NCBI RefSeq assembly: GCF_000744935.1
Contig: NZ_JQMW01000009.1
Span: 620,001 to 684,000 of the forward strand
Length of the DNA: 64,000 nucleotides
Direction of reading: 5' to 3'
From: Clostridium sp. KNHs214
GTDB taxonomy: Bacteria; Bacillota; Clostridia; Clostridiales; Clostridiaceae
Below, piece by piece: positions 1-9,129 of this stretch. The notes beneath the pieces are model-generated. The model was not told where the DNA came from. It worked only from the letters and a program-made list of their open reading frames with translations, and made no database searches. Each line of letters begins with the position of its first letter. Within the stretch, counting starts at the first letter, position 1. A program made the position numbers and the translations under genes.

Positions 1-1
1 A

Positions 2-514
2 AGTAATACGTCTCCTATGGTAATAAAAGAAATAGAGAAGGTTCTTGATGGAAAGTTATCTTCAGTAGTTCGCTCAGATGCTACAGCTATGGGTGGAGTT
101 CAAACTCTTGTTGATATTTTAAATAGAGTGGATAGAACTACAGAGAAAAATATAACTGAAGGTCTAGAGAGAGAAAATGAAGAATTAGCAGAAAAGATAA
201 GACAATCTATGTTTGTATTTGAAGACATTATTTCATTGGATGATGTATCAATACAAAGAATCTTAAGAGAAGTAGACGTAAAAGAATTGGCACTAGCTTT
301 AAAGGGTGCTTCAGAAGAAGTTTCAAATGTAGTATTTAGAAATCAGTCTAAGAGAGCTTCAGCTTCATTAAAAGAAGATATAGAATTCTTAGGACCAGTA
401 AGACTTATGGATGTAGAAAAGGCACAACAAAAGATAGTAGCTGTAATAAGAAGATTAGATGATGCTGGAGAGATAGTGATTTCAAGAGGTGGAGAAGATG
501 CAATCATCGTTTAA
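2..514 (+). CDS. fliG: Flagellar motor switch protein FliG, C-terminal part (5' end outside window)
   Basis: FliG forms part of the cytoplasmic C-ring and couples stator force to rotor rotation; its C-terminal domain contacts MotA. The reading frame is open from base 2, so an apparent ATG at base 17 is internal and the true start lies upstream. About 170 residues remain, roughly half of the usual 330-340. The stretch around residues 75-110, with SLDDVSIQRILREVD and ELALALKGAS, is typical of the FliG middle/C domains, and the charged C-terminal helix region is present. The stop codon overlaps the start of fliH, which indicates translational coupling in the fli operon. Confidence 0.93.
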   Translation, partial: SNTSPMVIKEIEKVLDGKLSSVVRSDATAMGGVQTLVDILNRVDRTTEKNITEGLERENEELAEKIRQSMFVFEDIISLDDVSIQRILREVDVKELALALKGASEEVSNVVFRNQSKRASASLKEDIEFLGPVRLMDVEKAQQKIVAVIRRLDDAGEIVISRGGEDAIIV

Positions 515-1238
515 CGTAATAAAAAATGAAAATGCAAAAGCCCTAGGTGAAAAGGAAATAATCGTAGACTATGTGCCTAAAAAGAATATCAGTATAAACT
601 CGGATAATAATGCAGAAAATGAATCTTATAATAGACTAGCGACATCTATAGTGGAAACTGCCAGGAGTAAAAGTGATGAAATAATAAGAAACGCTTATGA
701 AGAAGTGGCAAAAGTTCAAATGAAAGCTGAAGAACAGGGATATAAAAATGGATATGACAATGGATATGCAAAAGGTTATGAAGAAGGCTATAGAAAGGCT
801 TTGGAGGAGGCTTATGATGAAGCTTCTGCTATAAGAGAAGATGCTAGTAATATAATAAGAGATGCTAAAAAGCAATATGAGATGTATTTAGAGGAAAAGA
901 CTGGAAATATAAAAGAACTTATGTCAGAAATAGTTTCAAATGTATTAAAAAAAGAAATGGAATCTGAAGACACAATTATTAATTTAATAAAAGAAACAAT
1001 AAGGGAATCTAGAAATGCAGAGACCTTCATAATTAAATGCAATAGCATTCATGAAAAAGAATTAAAAGACAAAGTGGATTTATGGAAATTATCCTTAGGA
1101 GTTAAAGGAGAAATTTTTATAGTTGCTGATGACTTTCTAGAAAATGCACAAATTATTATAGAGAAGGACAATGGAAAAGTAGAAATACATATAGAGGATT
1201 CCATGGAAAAAATTAAAGACATAATTTTAAATTCTTGA
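498..1238 (+). CDS. fliH: Flagellar assembly protein FliH
   Basis: FliH binds and regulates the export ATPase FliI at the base of the flagellar type III secretion apparatus. The protein has a long charged helical region containing the Tyr/Gly-rich run GYKNGYDNGYAKGYEEGYRK, the GxxxG-type repeat characteristic of FliH/YscL proteins. A GTG at 489 opens the frame, but ATG 498 is preceded by AGAGGTGG at about 5 nt and is preferred. It overlaps the end of fliG by 17 nt and precedes fliI, the normal order. The family assignment rests on this repeat and on position. Confidence 0.88.
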   Translation: MQSSFNVIKNENAKALGEKEIIVDYVPKKNISINSDNNAENESYNRLATSIVETARSKSDEIIRNAYEEVAKVQMKAEEQGYKNGYDNGYAKGYEEGYRKALEEAYDEASAIREDASNIIRDAKKQYEMYLEEKTGNIKELMSEIVSNVLKKEMESEDTIINLIKETIRESRNAETFIIKCNSIHEKELKDKVDLWKLSLGVKGEIFIVADDFLENAQIIIEKDNGKVEIHIEDSMEKIKDIILNS

Positions 1239-1253
1239 AAGGAATGAGACTTC

Positions 1254-2567
1254 TTGATTAATATAGATTTTCAAAAAATATTAAAAGAAGTTAAAAATAC
1301 AAATTTTACCTATGAAGAGGGAAAAGTTAAAAATGTAATAGGTTTAACTATAGAAGTACAAGGAATAAAGGCTTTTATAGGTGAAGTGTGTACAATATAT
1401 AATGAAAAAAATTATCCTATAAATTGTGAAGTAGTTGGATTTAAGGAGCAAAATGTAATATTGATGCCTCTTGGAGAACTGGTGGGGATATCCCCAGGAT
1501 GTAAAGTAGTACCTGGTGGAAGACCTTTAAGTGTTAAATGTTCTGATGAGCTTTTGGGAAAGGTTTTAGATGGTATTGGAACCCCTTTGAATTCAGAAGA
1601 ATTAAAGCAAGGCTATATGTATCCATTAGATACAGAACCACCAGATCCTCTTAATAGGAGGAGGATTAAAGAAGTTATTCCTACTGGAGTAAGGGCGATA
1701 GATGGATTCTTAACCTGCGGAGAAGGTCAAAGAATTGGTATATTTGCAGGAAGTGGAGTGGGAAAGAGTACTACTTTAGGTATGATAGCTAGAGAAGCTA
1801 AGGCTGATGTGAATATTATTGCTCTAGTTGGAGAAAGAGGTAGGGAAGTTTTAGATTTTATCGAAAAAGATTTAGGAGAAGAGGGAATGAAAAAATCTGT
1901 TATTGTTTGTGCTACTTCAGATAAACCAGCCTTGGTTAGGCTCAAAGGAGCTTTTACAGCCACAGCAATAGCAGAATATTTTAGAGATAAAGGCAAAAAG
2001 GTTATATTGATGATGGACTCTGTAACTAGATTTGCCATGGCTCAAAGAGAAATAGGATTAGCTATAGGTGAACCACCTGCTACTAAAGGATACACTCCTT
2101 CAGTTTTTGCAAAACTTCCAAGACTCATGGAAAGAGCAGGAATGTCTCAAAAAGGTTCCATAACAGCTTTTTATACTGTACTGGTAGATGGAGACGACTT
2201 TAATGAACCCATTGCAGATGCTGTAAGGGGTATTTTGGATGGACACATAGTGTTATCTAGAGCATTAGCAGCTAAAAATCACTACCCAGCTATTGATATT
2301 TTGAATAGTGTAAGCAGACTTATGTCAGAGATAGTGGAGGATGAACATAAAAAAGCAGCTTCTATAGGTAGAGATATGCTGGCAACCTATAAGGAATCAG
2401 AAGATTTAATAAATATAGGTGCTTATGTGAAGGGAACTAATAAAAAATTAGATCTTGCTATACAATATAATGATTTTTTAGAAGATTATCTTAAGCAAGG
2501 TATAAATGAGAAAAGTGAATTTGATGAAAGTATAGAAAAACTTAAGAATATTTTTTCCACTAATTAA
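1254..2567 (+). CDS. fliI: Flagellum-specific ATP synthase FliI (export ATPase)
   Basis: FliI is the F1-beta-like hexameric ATPase that unfolds and feeds substrates to the flagellar export gate. At 437 residues it is full length. A Walker A loop AGSGVGKST lies near residues 165-174. VALVGERGREV-type and ILMMDSVTRFAMAQRE (Walker B region) motifs and the GYTPSVFAKLPRLMERAG segment are diagnostic of FliI/SctN. The start is TTG (M-I-N-I-D) with AAAGGAATG upstream. It lies 15 nt after fliH and 18 nt before fliJ. Confidence 0.96.
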   Translation: MINIDFQKILKEVKNTNFTYEEGKVKNVIGLTIEVQGIKAFIGEVCTIYNEKNYPINCEVVGFKEQNVILMPLGELVGISPGCKVVPGGRPLSVKCSDELLGKVLDGIGTPLNSEELKQGYMYPLDTEPPDPLNRRRIKEVIPTGVRAIDGFLTCGEGQRIGIFAGSGVGKSTTLGMIAREAKADVNIIALVGERGREVLDFIEKDLGEEGMKKSVIVCATSDKPALVRLKGAFTATAIAEYFRDKGKKVILMMDSVTRFAMAQREIGLAIGEPPATKGYTPSVFAKLPRLMERAGMSQKGSITAFYTVLVDGDDFNEPIADAVRGILDGHIVLSRALAAKNHYPAIDILNSVSRLMSEIVEDEHKKAASIGRDMLATYKESEDLINIGAYVKGTNKKLDLAIQYNDFLEDYLKQGINEKSEFDESIEKLKNIFSTN

Positions 2568-2585
2568 ATTTAGGGGGTATAAAAG

Positions 2586-3032
2586 TTGCAATCTTTTAAT
2601 TTTAAACTTCAAAAATTATTAGATATAAGAGAAAATATGGAAGAACAGTGTAAAATAGAGTTTAAAAAAGTACAAAATGAAAAAAATAAAGTAGAGGATA
2701 AGTTACAAAATTTAAAAGAAAATTATCATAAACATAGAATTATAGATTTTAACAATTCTACAGTAGAAAAGAAGATACAACAAAATTATCTTAATTCTTT
2801 AAACATATCTATAAAAGAAACAGAATGTATTTTAAATATTAAAGAAAAGGAGGTGAATACCAAGAGAGAGGAACTAAAACAAAAACAAATAGATAAAAAA
2901 ATAGTGGGAACATTAAAGGAGAAGAAAAAACAGCAGTTCATAACAGAGCAAAATCTAATTGAACAAAAGAACAATGATGAATTTGCTCTTTATGCATATA
3001 TAAGAAATAATGCGAAAGGAGGTGAAATATAA
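2586..3032 (+). CDS. fliJ: Flagellar export chaperone FliJ
   Basis: This 148-residue protein is highly charged and almost entirely alpha-helical coiled coil, matching FliJ, the stalk-like chaperone that links the FliI ring to FlhA. It opens with FKLQKLLDIRE, a recurrent FliJ N-terminal signature. The start is TTG with an AGGGGGT ribosome-binding site. It sits between fliI and fliK, as in other Clostridium flagellar operons. Assignment relies on size, coiled coil, the N-terminal motif and position, because FliJ sequences diverge strongly. Confidence 0.85.
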   Translation: MQSFNFKLQKLLDIRENMEEQCKIEFKKVQNEKNKVEDKLQNLKENYHKHRIIDFNNSTVEKKIQQNYLNSLNISIKETECILNIKEKEVNTKREELKQKQIDKKIVGTLKEKKKQQFITEQNLIEQKNNDEFALYAYIRNNAKGGEI

Positions 3033-3033
3033 A

Positions 3034-4407
3034 ATGATAGGAATAGCAAACACGACTTCTAAATCTATAGATATTCCAGTAAAAAACCTATCTAATGATG
3101 GCAACAAATATAAGGAGATACCTAAGGAACAGGAAAATAATTTCTTTAAAGATAAACTAAAGGAAAAGGTATCTAATAGTTCTAAGGGTAAAATGAGAGA
3201 TAAAGAAGAAATTGTAAATTCTAGAGTTACATCAGAAGGAAAAGGAAGTATAAATTCTAAATTTAGATTAGAAGAAGAAAAGAAGGAATGCCTTCCTGAA
3301 GAGAAAGACAAAGAAGAAATTTTACTAGATGATAATCAAAATTTAATAAGTATATTAGAAACTCTTTATCAACTTTTATGTGAAAACAATTATTTAGATA
3401 ATACTGAAAAATTAAAAGGCCAAGTAAATTTAGATAAAGCGGAAGAAATAAATGATATGCTTAATAAGACTTTTCATGATTTTCTACATCAATCTCCAAA
3501 GATAAATGAGAAAGACAGTAAAGAATTAGCAAAATTAAAGTTTCTTCTTGAAAATGATAAACCTGCTTTAATTTCTCAAAATGCAACAGAAAAATTAGTT
3601 GAAAAAATCCAAATGAAAATAAATAGACAACTATCTACGGATAGTGAAAACTTAAATGTAAAAGACTTAATTAAATTTATAAGTGGAGAATTAGAAAAAG
3701 AAATAAAAAGTAATAAAGCAATTCATAAAAATATAAGCGCTGTAGAATACATAACCAATAGAAGCAATATAACAAATATGAAATCGGAAAATAATATATT
3801 ATCTAAGGAAGAAAACTTCTTAAAAAATTTAATTGAACATGCAGAGACGCAGAGTGAACCTAAAAATGCAGATGTGGAAATCAAGAAACCAACTAATTTA
3901 GAAGGATTAAATAAATTCAGTCCAATAGATAGAAATATATCAGTGGAAGTAAAAGAAAATAGAACAGTTACTAAAGCAAACATTGTACAGGATATGGTTA
4001 AAAGTATAAAATACATGGAAAATAATAATTTAAAGAACTTAACTGTTAAAGTTATGCCTAGGGAATTAGGGGAAATAGTTATAAGGCTTACAATGGAATC
4101 AGGAAAGATAAAATTAGCCTTAAATGCTACAAACAAAGAAACATACAGTTTATTAAACTCTAACTTAGGAGAAATTAGTGAAAAATTAAGCACAGCCAAT
4201 GTAAAAATACAGCCAGCAGAAATAAATGTTTATAACGATGATACTACATTCTTCAGTGGACAGTTTATGGGAGACAACCCTAAGGGAAGAAATGAAGGAA
4301 AAAGTTATAATTCAGACCTTTCTAAGAAAAATGTCTTAGCCAGTGATGAACAAGAGAACATGGTTATAGATGAAAATCATAACGGAAACTTAAATGCTAA
4401 AGTTTAG
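3034..4407 (+). CDS. fliK: Flagellar hook-length control protein FliK
   Basis: FliK is the secreted ruler that stops hook growth and switches export specificity. Residues 1-300 are charged and low in complexity, as expected for the ruler region. The C-terminal part (about residues 325-400), with LKNLTVKVMPRELGEIVIRL and KLSTANVKIQPAEINVY, matches the Flg_hook domain. The frame opens at ATG 3010, but ATG 3034 directly follows AAAGGAGGTG with good spacing and is the likely start, 1 nt after the fliJ stop. FlgD follows. Confidence 0.88.
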   Translation: MIGIANTTSKSIDIPVKNLSNDGNKYKEIPKEQENNFFKDKLKEKVSNSSKGKMRDKEEIVNSRVTSEGKGSINSKFRLEEEKKECLPEEKDKEEILLDDNQNLISILETLYQLLCENNYLDNTEKLKGQVNLDKAEEINDMLNKTFHDFLHQSPKINEKDSKELAKLKFLLENDKPALISQNATEKLVEKIQMKINRQLSTDSENLNVKDLIKFISGELEKEIKSNKAIHKNISAVEYITNRSNITNMKSENNILSKEENFLKNLIEHAETQSEPKNADVEIKKPTNLEGLNKFSPIDRNISVEVKENRTVTKANIVQDMVKSIKYMENNNLKNLTVKVMPRELGEIVIRLTMESGKIKLALNATNKETYSLLNSNLGEISEKLSTANVKIQPAEINVYNDDTTFFSGQFMGDNPKGRNEGKSYNSDLSKKNVLASDEQENMVIDENHNGNLNAKV

Positions 4408-4467
4408 GCTTTAAATGAAAGTTTAAATTTTTAGGAAACGTTTAAAATTGATAGGAGGTATTTTTTT

Positions 4468-5223
4468 ATGCCTGAAAGTGTAAAAACTTCAAATGGAACT
4501 GGAATTTATAGGGGAATTTCAGGAAGTTACGAAACTTCTAGAGCTACTGATAGAGGTACAAGAATTGTAAAAAAGGGACAAGACCTTGATAAAAATGCTT
4601 TTTTAAAAATACTCACAGCTGAATTATCAAATCAAGATCCAACTAACGCTAAGGATTCCACACAGTTTGTATCTCAATTAGCACAATTTTCATCATTAGA
4701 ACAAATGACTAATTTAAACACCACTATGACATTTTCAAGTGCACAATCTCTTGTAGGTAAAGTAGTAGCCCTAAATGACTACGACAATAGAGGGGTGCAA
4801 TATGGAGGACAAGTAGTTAGTGTAAATAAAAATGGAGATGACATTAAATTAAAAGTGCAGATAGTTGACAAAGGGGAAATTAAATATAAAGACTATAGCC
4901 TTTCTGCAGTAGAGGATGTAATTCATTTAAATGATGATAGATTAGATTATATTAACTCAAATGTTGGATTCTTACTAGCTTCAAATATGATAGATAAAAA
5001 AGTTGAGGCTGTAATGAATGAAGTGGATGAGTATGGAAAAAAAGTAGAGAAAACTTATTCTGGTGTGGTAAAGGGAGTTTCTAGAGGCCTGAAAGGAATT
5101 AATTTAACAATTTTAGTAGAGAAAGATGGAAAATTAGAAGAAAAAACTATTCCTTATGATGCAGTTACTAAAGTGGGTATGTCTTCAAAGGAAGATGGAG
5201 GAACTGAAGAAAAAGAAAAATAA
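4468..5223 (+). CDS. flgD: Flagellar hook assembly (capping) protein FlgD
   Basis: FlgD caps the growing hook and guides FlgE polymerisation outside the cell. The segment KNAFLKILTAELSNQDPTNA (about residues 42-61) is the hallmark FlgD motif, followed by QFVSQLAQFSSLEQMTNLN. The remainder is beta-rich and ends in a charged Glu/Lys tail. ATG 4468 is preceded by GATAGGAGG. It follows fliK by 60 nt and precedes a TIGR02530-family gene and flgE. Confidence 0.94.
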   Translation: MPESVKTSNGTGIYRGISGSYETSRATDRGTRIVKKGQDLDKNAFLKILTAELSNQDPTNAKDSTQFVSQLAQFSSLEQMTNLNTTMTFSSAQSLVGKVVALNDYDNRGVQYGGQVVSVNKNGDDIKLKVQIVDKGEIKYKDYSLSAVEDVIHLNDDRLDYINSNVGFLLASNMIDKKVEAVMNEVDEYGKKVEKTYSGVVKGVSRGLKGINLTILVEKDGKLEEKTIPYDAVTKVGMSSKEDGGTEEKEK

Positions 5224-5270
5224 GAAAAGTTTAAAGAAAAATAGATTTATACAGAAAGGATATTGATGGT

Positions 5271-5663
5271 ATGGGATACAGAGTAGTGAATGGAAAGCTA
5301 TATCCCGTAGAAAATTTAAGTGCTCCTTTCAGTGGCAGCAAGAGTTGTTATAATGATAAGGAAAAAGTAGATGTAAGCTTTAAGAAAATATTAGAAAAAG
5401 CTATAGATAGAGAAAATGGATTTAATATATCTAATCATGCATCTAAAAGATTGGAGAGCAGAAAAATAAAGTTTTCTGAAAAGGATATGGAAAAGATAAA
5501 CAGTGCTATAAATAAAGCTAGAGAAAAAGATGGAAGAGAATGCTTAATATTATACAAAGACACTGCGCTAATAACTAATATAAAAAATAGAACCATAATA
5601 ACAGCAGTGCCTAAGGAAGAAATGAGTGTATTTACAAATTTAGATACAGTGGTGTTAATTTAA
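5271..5663 (+). CDS. TIGR02530-family flagellar operon protein
   Basis: The protein has 130 residues with no signal peptide. The conserved core, SNHASKRLESRKIKFSEKDM and KDTALITNIKNRTIITAV, matches the small flagellar protein family TIGR02530, found between flgD and flgE in Firmicutes and spirochaetes. Its exact job is not established; its position implies a hook-related role. It starts at ATG 5271 after AGAAAGGATATTG. Confidence 0.85.
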   Translation: MGYRVVNGKLYPVENLSAPFSGSKSCYNDKEKVDVSFKKILEKAIDRENGFNISNHASKRLESRKIKFSEKDMEKINSAINKAREKDGRECLILYKDTALITNIKNRTIITAVPKEEMSVFTNLDTVVLI

Positions 5664-5766
5664 AAGGAGCTGGACCGAAAGGGAGCTCACTCTTTGTGGA
5701 TTGACAGAAGCAAAGAATAAACCTAGTGATTATGGAATAGGGACTAAGATAAAAGGAGGAATATAA

Positions 5767-7209
5767 ATGCTAAGATCAATGTATTCAGGTATCAGTGGAA
5801 TGAGAGTAAATCAAACAAAGCTTGATGTAACTGGTAATAATATAGCTAATGTTGGAACTACAGCTTTCAAAGGTTCTAGGGTTAGATTTCAAGATATGTT
5901 AAGTCAAAGTATGAGTGAAGCAATAGGACCGGGAAGAAATCAGGGAGGTGTTAACCCTAAACAAGTTGGACTTGGAGTTCAACTTGCAGGCATAGATACT
6001 TTGATGAGCCAAGGAATGATGCAACCTACAGGAAGAAATCTTGATGTAGGAGTTGATGGAGAAGGATATTTTATAGTAGGAAGAGGTCCTATTCCAGAAA
6101 CTAATGCTGCAGGTATAAAAGTAAATCCAAATGAACATACAATGAATGGTAATGGAATGCAAGTAAGCTTTACAAGAGATGGTTCATTCACACTAGATCA
6201 TAGGGGAAATCTATTAACTTCAGATGGATACAGGATTATGGGATATGCAGTAACTCTTAAGGATGCCAATGGAAATAATATGGGGGCAAATAGTATAGAG
6301 TATAGTGCTAATGGAGTTTGTAATTTTGTAGACGTAGATTCGGAAAATGGAATAAAAGCTACAGATAACTTAGTACCACTTAGAATACCAGAAGCTATAT
6401 ATGTAAAAGCTACAGTATTAAATAATAATGCTGATGCTACTAAGAATACAAAATTGAATTATACAGGTACAGTGGATGCTACTTTAGATAATGAAAAATT
6501 TCCTACTATAGGAATAAGTAGCGCAGATAATAAATATAAAGGGGTACAAGATGCAAAAATAGAAATTAAATGGGTAAAGGATACTGCAGACCCTGCCAAA
6601 GGTTCTTTTAATGTATTTGTAAACGGAAAAGATTATGGAAAAGCAGAAGAATTTAACAATAAGACAGATATAACAAATGGTGCAAAAAATGAAGAGCTAT
6701 GCAAAATATTAGGAGACACTAAATTAAATATAGACGTAAGTAAGTTACCATCAGATGCATCAGCTCCAGCAATAACAGATGAGCAAAAGAAGTACAGCTG
6801 GACATATGTTTTATCATCAGAAGGAGATAAAAAAGTAACTAGTTTTTCTATAGAAAAAGATGGTGTTATAAAAGCTACTCTTGATGATGGCAAGGTTTCA
6901 GCTCTTGGACAAATTGCTATGGCTAGCTTTAGAAATACAAGTGGATTAAAGAAATTAGGTAAGAATATGTATCAAAATACTGCTAACTCTGGAGAACCTA
7001 ATATAAGAAGTGGAATAGGCAGTAATCCAATGGTAGATAATAGTGACGGCTATGGAGACATGATGCAAGGAATGCTGGAAATGTCAAATATAGATTTAGC
7101 AGAACAATTTACAGATATGATAGTTGCCAGCAGAGCTTTCCAAGCTAGTGGTAAAATGATAACTACAGGAGATGAGATACTACAAGATATTATCAATTTA
7201 AAGAGATAA
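5767..7209 (+). CDS. flgE: Flagellar hook protein FlgE
   Basis: FlgE is the structural subunit of the hook. The N-terminal segment MLRSMYSGISGMRVNQTKLD with TGNNIANVGTTAFK is the D0 rod/hook signature. The C-terminal segment EMSNIDLAEQFTDMIVASRA pairs with it to form the coiled coil. The centre (about residues 190-370) is a variable domain with low-complexity Asp/Lys stretches. At 480 residues it is in the usual range. AAAAGGAGG precedes ATG 5767. FlbD and the stator genes follow. Confidence 0.96.
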   Translation: MLRSMYSGISGMRVNQTKLDVTGNNIANVGTTAFKGSRVRFQDMLSQSMSEAIGPGRNQGGVNPKQVGLGVQLAGIDTLMSQGMMQPTGRNLDVGVDGEGYFIVGRGPIPETNAAGIKVNPNEHTMNGNGMQVSFTRDGSFTLDHRGNLLTSDGYRIMGYAVTLKDANGNNMGANSIEYSANGVCNFVDVDSENGIKATDNLVPLRIPEAIYVKATVLNNNADATKNTKLNYTGTVDATLDNEKFPTIGISSADNKYKGVQDAKIEIKWVKDTADPAKGSFNVFVNGKDYGKAEEFNNKTDITNGAKNEELCKILGDTKLNIDVSKLPSDASAPAITDEQKKYSWTYVLSSEGDKKVTSFSIEKDGVIKATLDDGKVSALGQIAMASFRNTSGLKKLGKNMYQNTANSGEPNIRSGIGSNPMVDNSDGYGDMMQGMLEMSNIDLAEQFTDMIVASRAFQASGKMITTGDEILQDIINLKR

Positions 7210-7281
7210 TAATACTAAAATAAAAAGTATTTTAATTAGTTTAGGTTGTTAGGGAGCAGGGATTAGCCATTGGGGATTTGG

Positions 7282-7306
7282 GATTAGTTTGATTAGCAAA
7301 CTAATC
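7282..7306 (+). repeat. Hairpin between flgE and flbD in a GGGATT-rich spacer
   Basis: A perfect 10-bp stem (7282-7291 with 7297-7306, loop ATTAG) lies in the 143-nt spacer between flgE and flbD. No U-run follows at once, so a full terminator is unlikely; RNA processing or partial attenuation inside the operon is possible. The surrounding GGGATTAG and GGGGATT words recur in other spacers of the chromosome. Confidence 0.5.
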
Positions 7307-7352
7307 TTAGCCCACTAGCCCCCTAGTCCACTAAAAAAAGGGGTGTGTTTTA

Positions 7353-7544
7353 ATGATTGAACTTACAAAAATGACACATAAAAAATTTATATTAAATGCA
7401 GAACATATTCAAGAAATAGAGGAAGTTCCTGAGACTCTTATTACTCTTATTAATGGTAAGAAGTATATTGTATTAGAGAGTGTAGATTATGTTATTAAAG
7501 AAGTAATAAAATACAAAAGAAAGATATTTTCAGGTGATTTGTAG
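7353..7544 (+). CDS. flbD: FlbD family flagellar protein
   Basis: This 63-residue protein opens with MIELTKMTHKKFILNAEHIQ and continues into a GKKYIVLESVDYVI strand, the pattern of the small FlbD/SwrD family. In Bacillus the homologue (SwrD) promotes motility torque; the mechanism here is unproven. GGGGTGTG precedes the start. It lies 11 nt upstream of motA, so it is probably co-translated with the stator genes, which fits a stator-related role. Confidence 0.9.
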   Translation: MIELTKMTHKKFILNAEHIQEIEEVPETLITLINGKKYIVLESVDYVIKEVIKYKRKIFSGDL

Positions 7545-7555
7545 GAGGCAGTGTT

Positions 7556-8383
7556 ATGAAGAAGCGAGACATAATGACAAGCATAGGTATGCTAGCAGGT
7601 GTTGTGTGTGTTATTTATGGAATTATGGTAGGGGGAAATGGTTCTATAGGTCAAAGACTTAAGATTTTTTATGATTTAAGTTCTATATTTATAACAATAG
7701 GAGGTTCTTTTGCTGCCTTACTTATTAACTATCCTCTTGGACAATTAAGAAAGATGATTAAGGTAAATATAGAGGCATATAAAGAACACACTATGGAGAG
7801 TGGAGAAATCATAGAAGATTTTATAAACTTATCTAGGAAAGCTAGAAGAGAAGGACTTTTATCTTTAGAGGATGGTATTTCAGAGATAGGTGATAGTTTT
7901 CTGAAAAAAGGTCTTCAAATGGTTATAGATGGTATAGAACCAGAAACTATAAGAGAAGTTATGGAGTTAGAAATAGATGAGATGGAAAGAAGACATAGGC
8001 AAGGAGCAGAAATGTTTAAAGCATGGGCAGCATATGCACCAGCTTTTGGTATGATTGGTACCTTAATAGGACTTATTCAAATGCTTGCTAATTTAAGCGA
8101 TTCAGCATCTTTGGCATCTGGTATGGCAAAGGCGCTTATAACTACATTTTATGGTTCCTTAATGGCCAATCTATTGTTTAACCCTATAGCATCTAATTTG
8201 AATTATAAAACAGATATAGAAGTAGCAAGTAGGGAAATGATGCTTGAAGGTATTTTAGCTATTCAATCTGGAGTAAACCCAAGAATTGTACAAGAAAAAT
8301 TAATTTCTTATTTGTCACCAGAGGAAAGAATAAAGTTTAATGAAACACAAGTTTCAGGAGATGAGGTATTAGGAAATGTCTAG
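7556..8383 (+). CDS. motA: Flagellar motor stator protein MotA
   Basis: MotA forms the pentameric ring of the membrane stator that converts ion flow into torque. At 275 residues it shows two N-terminal membrane segments (about 7-24 and 33-52), a charged cytoplasmic loop with SRKARREGLLSLEDGI and EMERRHRQGAEMFKAW, and two further segments around residues 155-180 and 190-215. The motif AAYAPAFGMIGTLIGLIQML is typical. It starts after GGAGGCAGTGTT and overlaps motB by 8 nt. Confidence 0.96.
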   Translation: MKKRDIMTSIGMLAGVVCVIYGIMVGGNGSIGQRLKIFYDLSSIFITIGGSFAALLINYPLGQLRKMIKVNIEAYKEHTMESGEIIEDFINLSRKARREGLLSLEDGISEIGDSFLKKGLQMVIDGIEPETIREVMELEIDEMERRHRQGAEMFKAWAAYAPAFGMIGTLIGLIQMLANLSDSASLASGMAKALITTFYGSLMANLLFNPIASNLNYKTDIEVASREMMLEGILAIQSGVNPRIVQEKLISYLSPEERIKFNETQVSGDEVLGNV

Positions 8384-9128
8384 AAAAAAGAAAAATGGAG
8401 GTTCAGGGTTAACAGGGGAGGAATGGTTAACTACTTATTCGGATACTATTACCCTTTTACTTACTTTCTTTGTTCTTTTATATTCTATGTCTACGGTAAA
8501 TACAAATAAGTTTAAACAGATAGCTAGTTCTTTGCAAAGTGTTCTTTCTGGTCAGGGAAGCAATTCTATATTAGATTTTGGCAATGGACAAGGTGAAGTA
8601 CCTATAGTTGGTGAAACTGCGAAGTCTAGCGGTAAAAGTGGAACTGTGGCTAAAAAGTCTATGTATGAAGAAGTGGCTAGATATGTAAAAGAAAATAAAA
8701 TGAAAGATAAAATCGAAGTTCTTAAAGAACCAAAAGGAGTAGTTTTAAGACTTAAAGAAAGTGTATTATTCGATATAGGAAAAGGTGAAGTAAAAGAGAA
8801 TAGTGCAGATGTATTAAATATGATAAGTAACATTTTGCAAAAGTTTCCGGAGAGTCACGTTATTGTGGAAGGTCATACGGACAATGTGCCTATAAGTACT
8901 TATAAATATCCAAGTAACTGGGAGTTGTCTACTGCTAGAGCTGTAAATGTACTTAAATATTTTGTGGAAACAAATAAAATGAATCCTGATAGATTTACTG
9001 CAGCAGGATATGGAGAGCAGAAGCCTATAGTGCCTAATGATAATGATGGAAACAGAGCGAAAAATAGAAGGGTAAATATAATTATAGAAGACACAACTAT
9101 TGATAGTGAAAAAGGAGAGACAAAATAA
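8376..9128 (+). CDS. motB: Flagellar motor stator protein MotB
   Basis: MotB anchors the stator to peptidoglycan. One membrane helix near residues 24-42 carries the ion-binding Asp at residue 23 in the motif TYSDTITLLLTFFVL. The C-terminal half is an OmpA-like peptidoglycan-binding domain with VEGHTDNVPIS and NRRVNIII. Its 250 residues are normal. The start overlaps motA, indicating coupling of the two stator subunits. Confidence 0.96.
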   Translation: MSRKKKNGGSGLTGEEWLTTYSDTITLLLTFFVLLYSMSTVNTNKFKQIASSLQSVLSGQGSNSILDFGNGQGEVPIVGETAKSSGKSGTVAKKSMYEEVARYVKENKMKDKIEVLKEPKGVVLRLKESVLFDIGKGEVKENSADVLNMISNILQKFPESHVIVEGHTDNVPISTYKYPSNWELSTARAVNVLKYFVETNKMNPDRFTAAGYGEQKPIVPNDNDGNRAKNRRVNIIIEDTTIDSEKGETK

Positions 9129-9129
9129 A

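Noticed and set aside
489-514. GTG 489 as the start of fliH
   Set aside because: ATG 498 has the better-placed AGAGGTGG site; the difference is three codons only.
3723-4199. A 158-codon minus-strand frame inside fliK
   Set aside because: It is antisense to fliK, hydrophobic only because of AT-rich reverse-strand codons, and lacks a ribosome-binding site.
5664-5766. A sigma-28 promoter before flgE (TAAA ... CCGAAA)
   Set aside because: The spacing is about 10 nt rather than the 15-16 expected, and the -10 box is incomplete.
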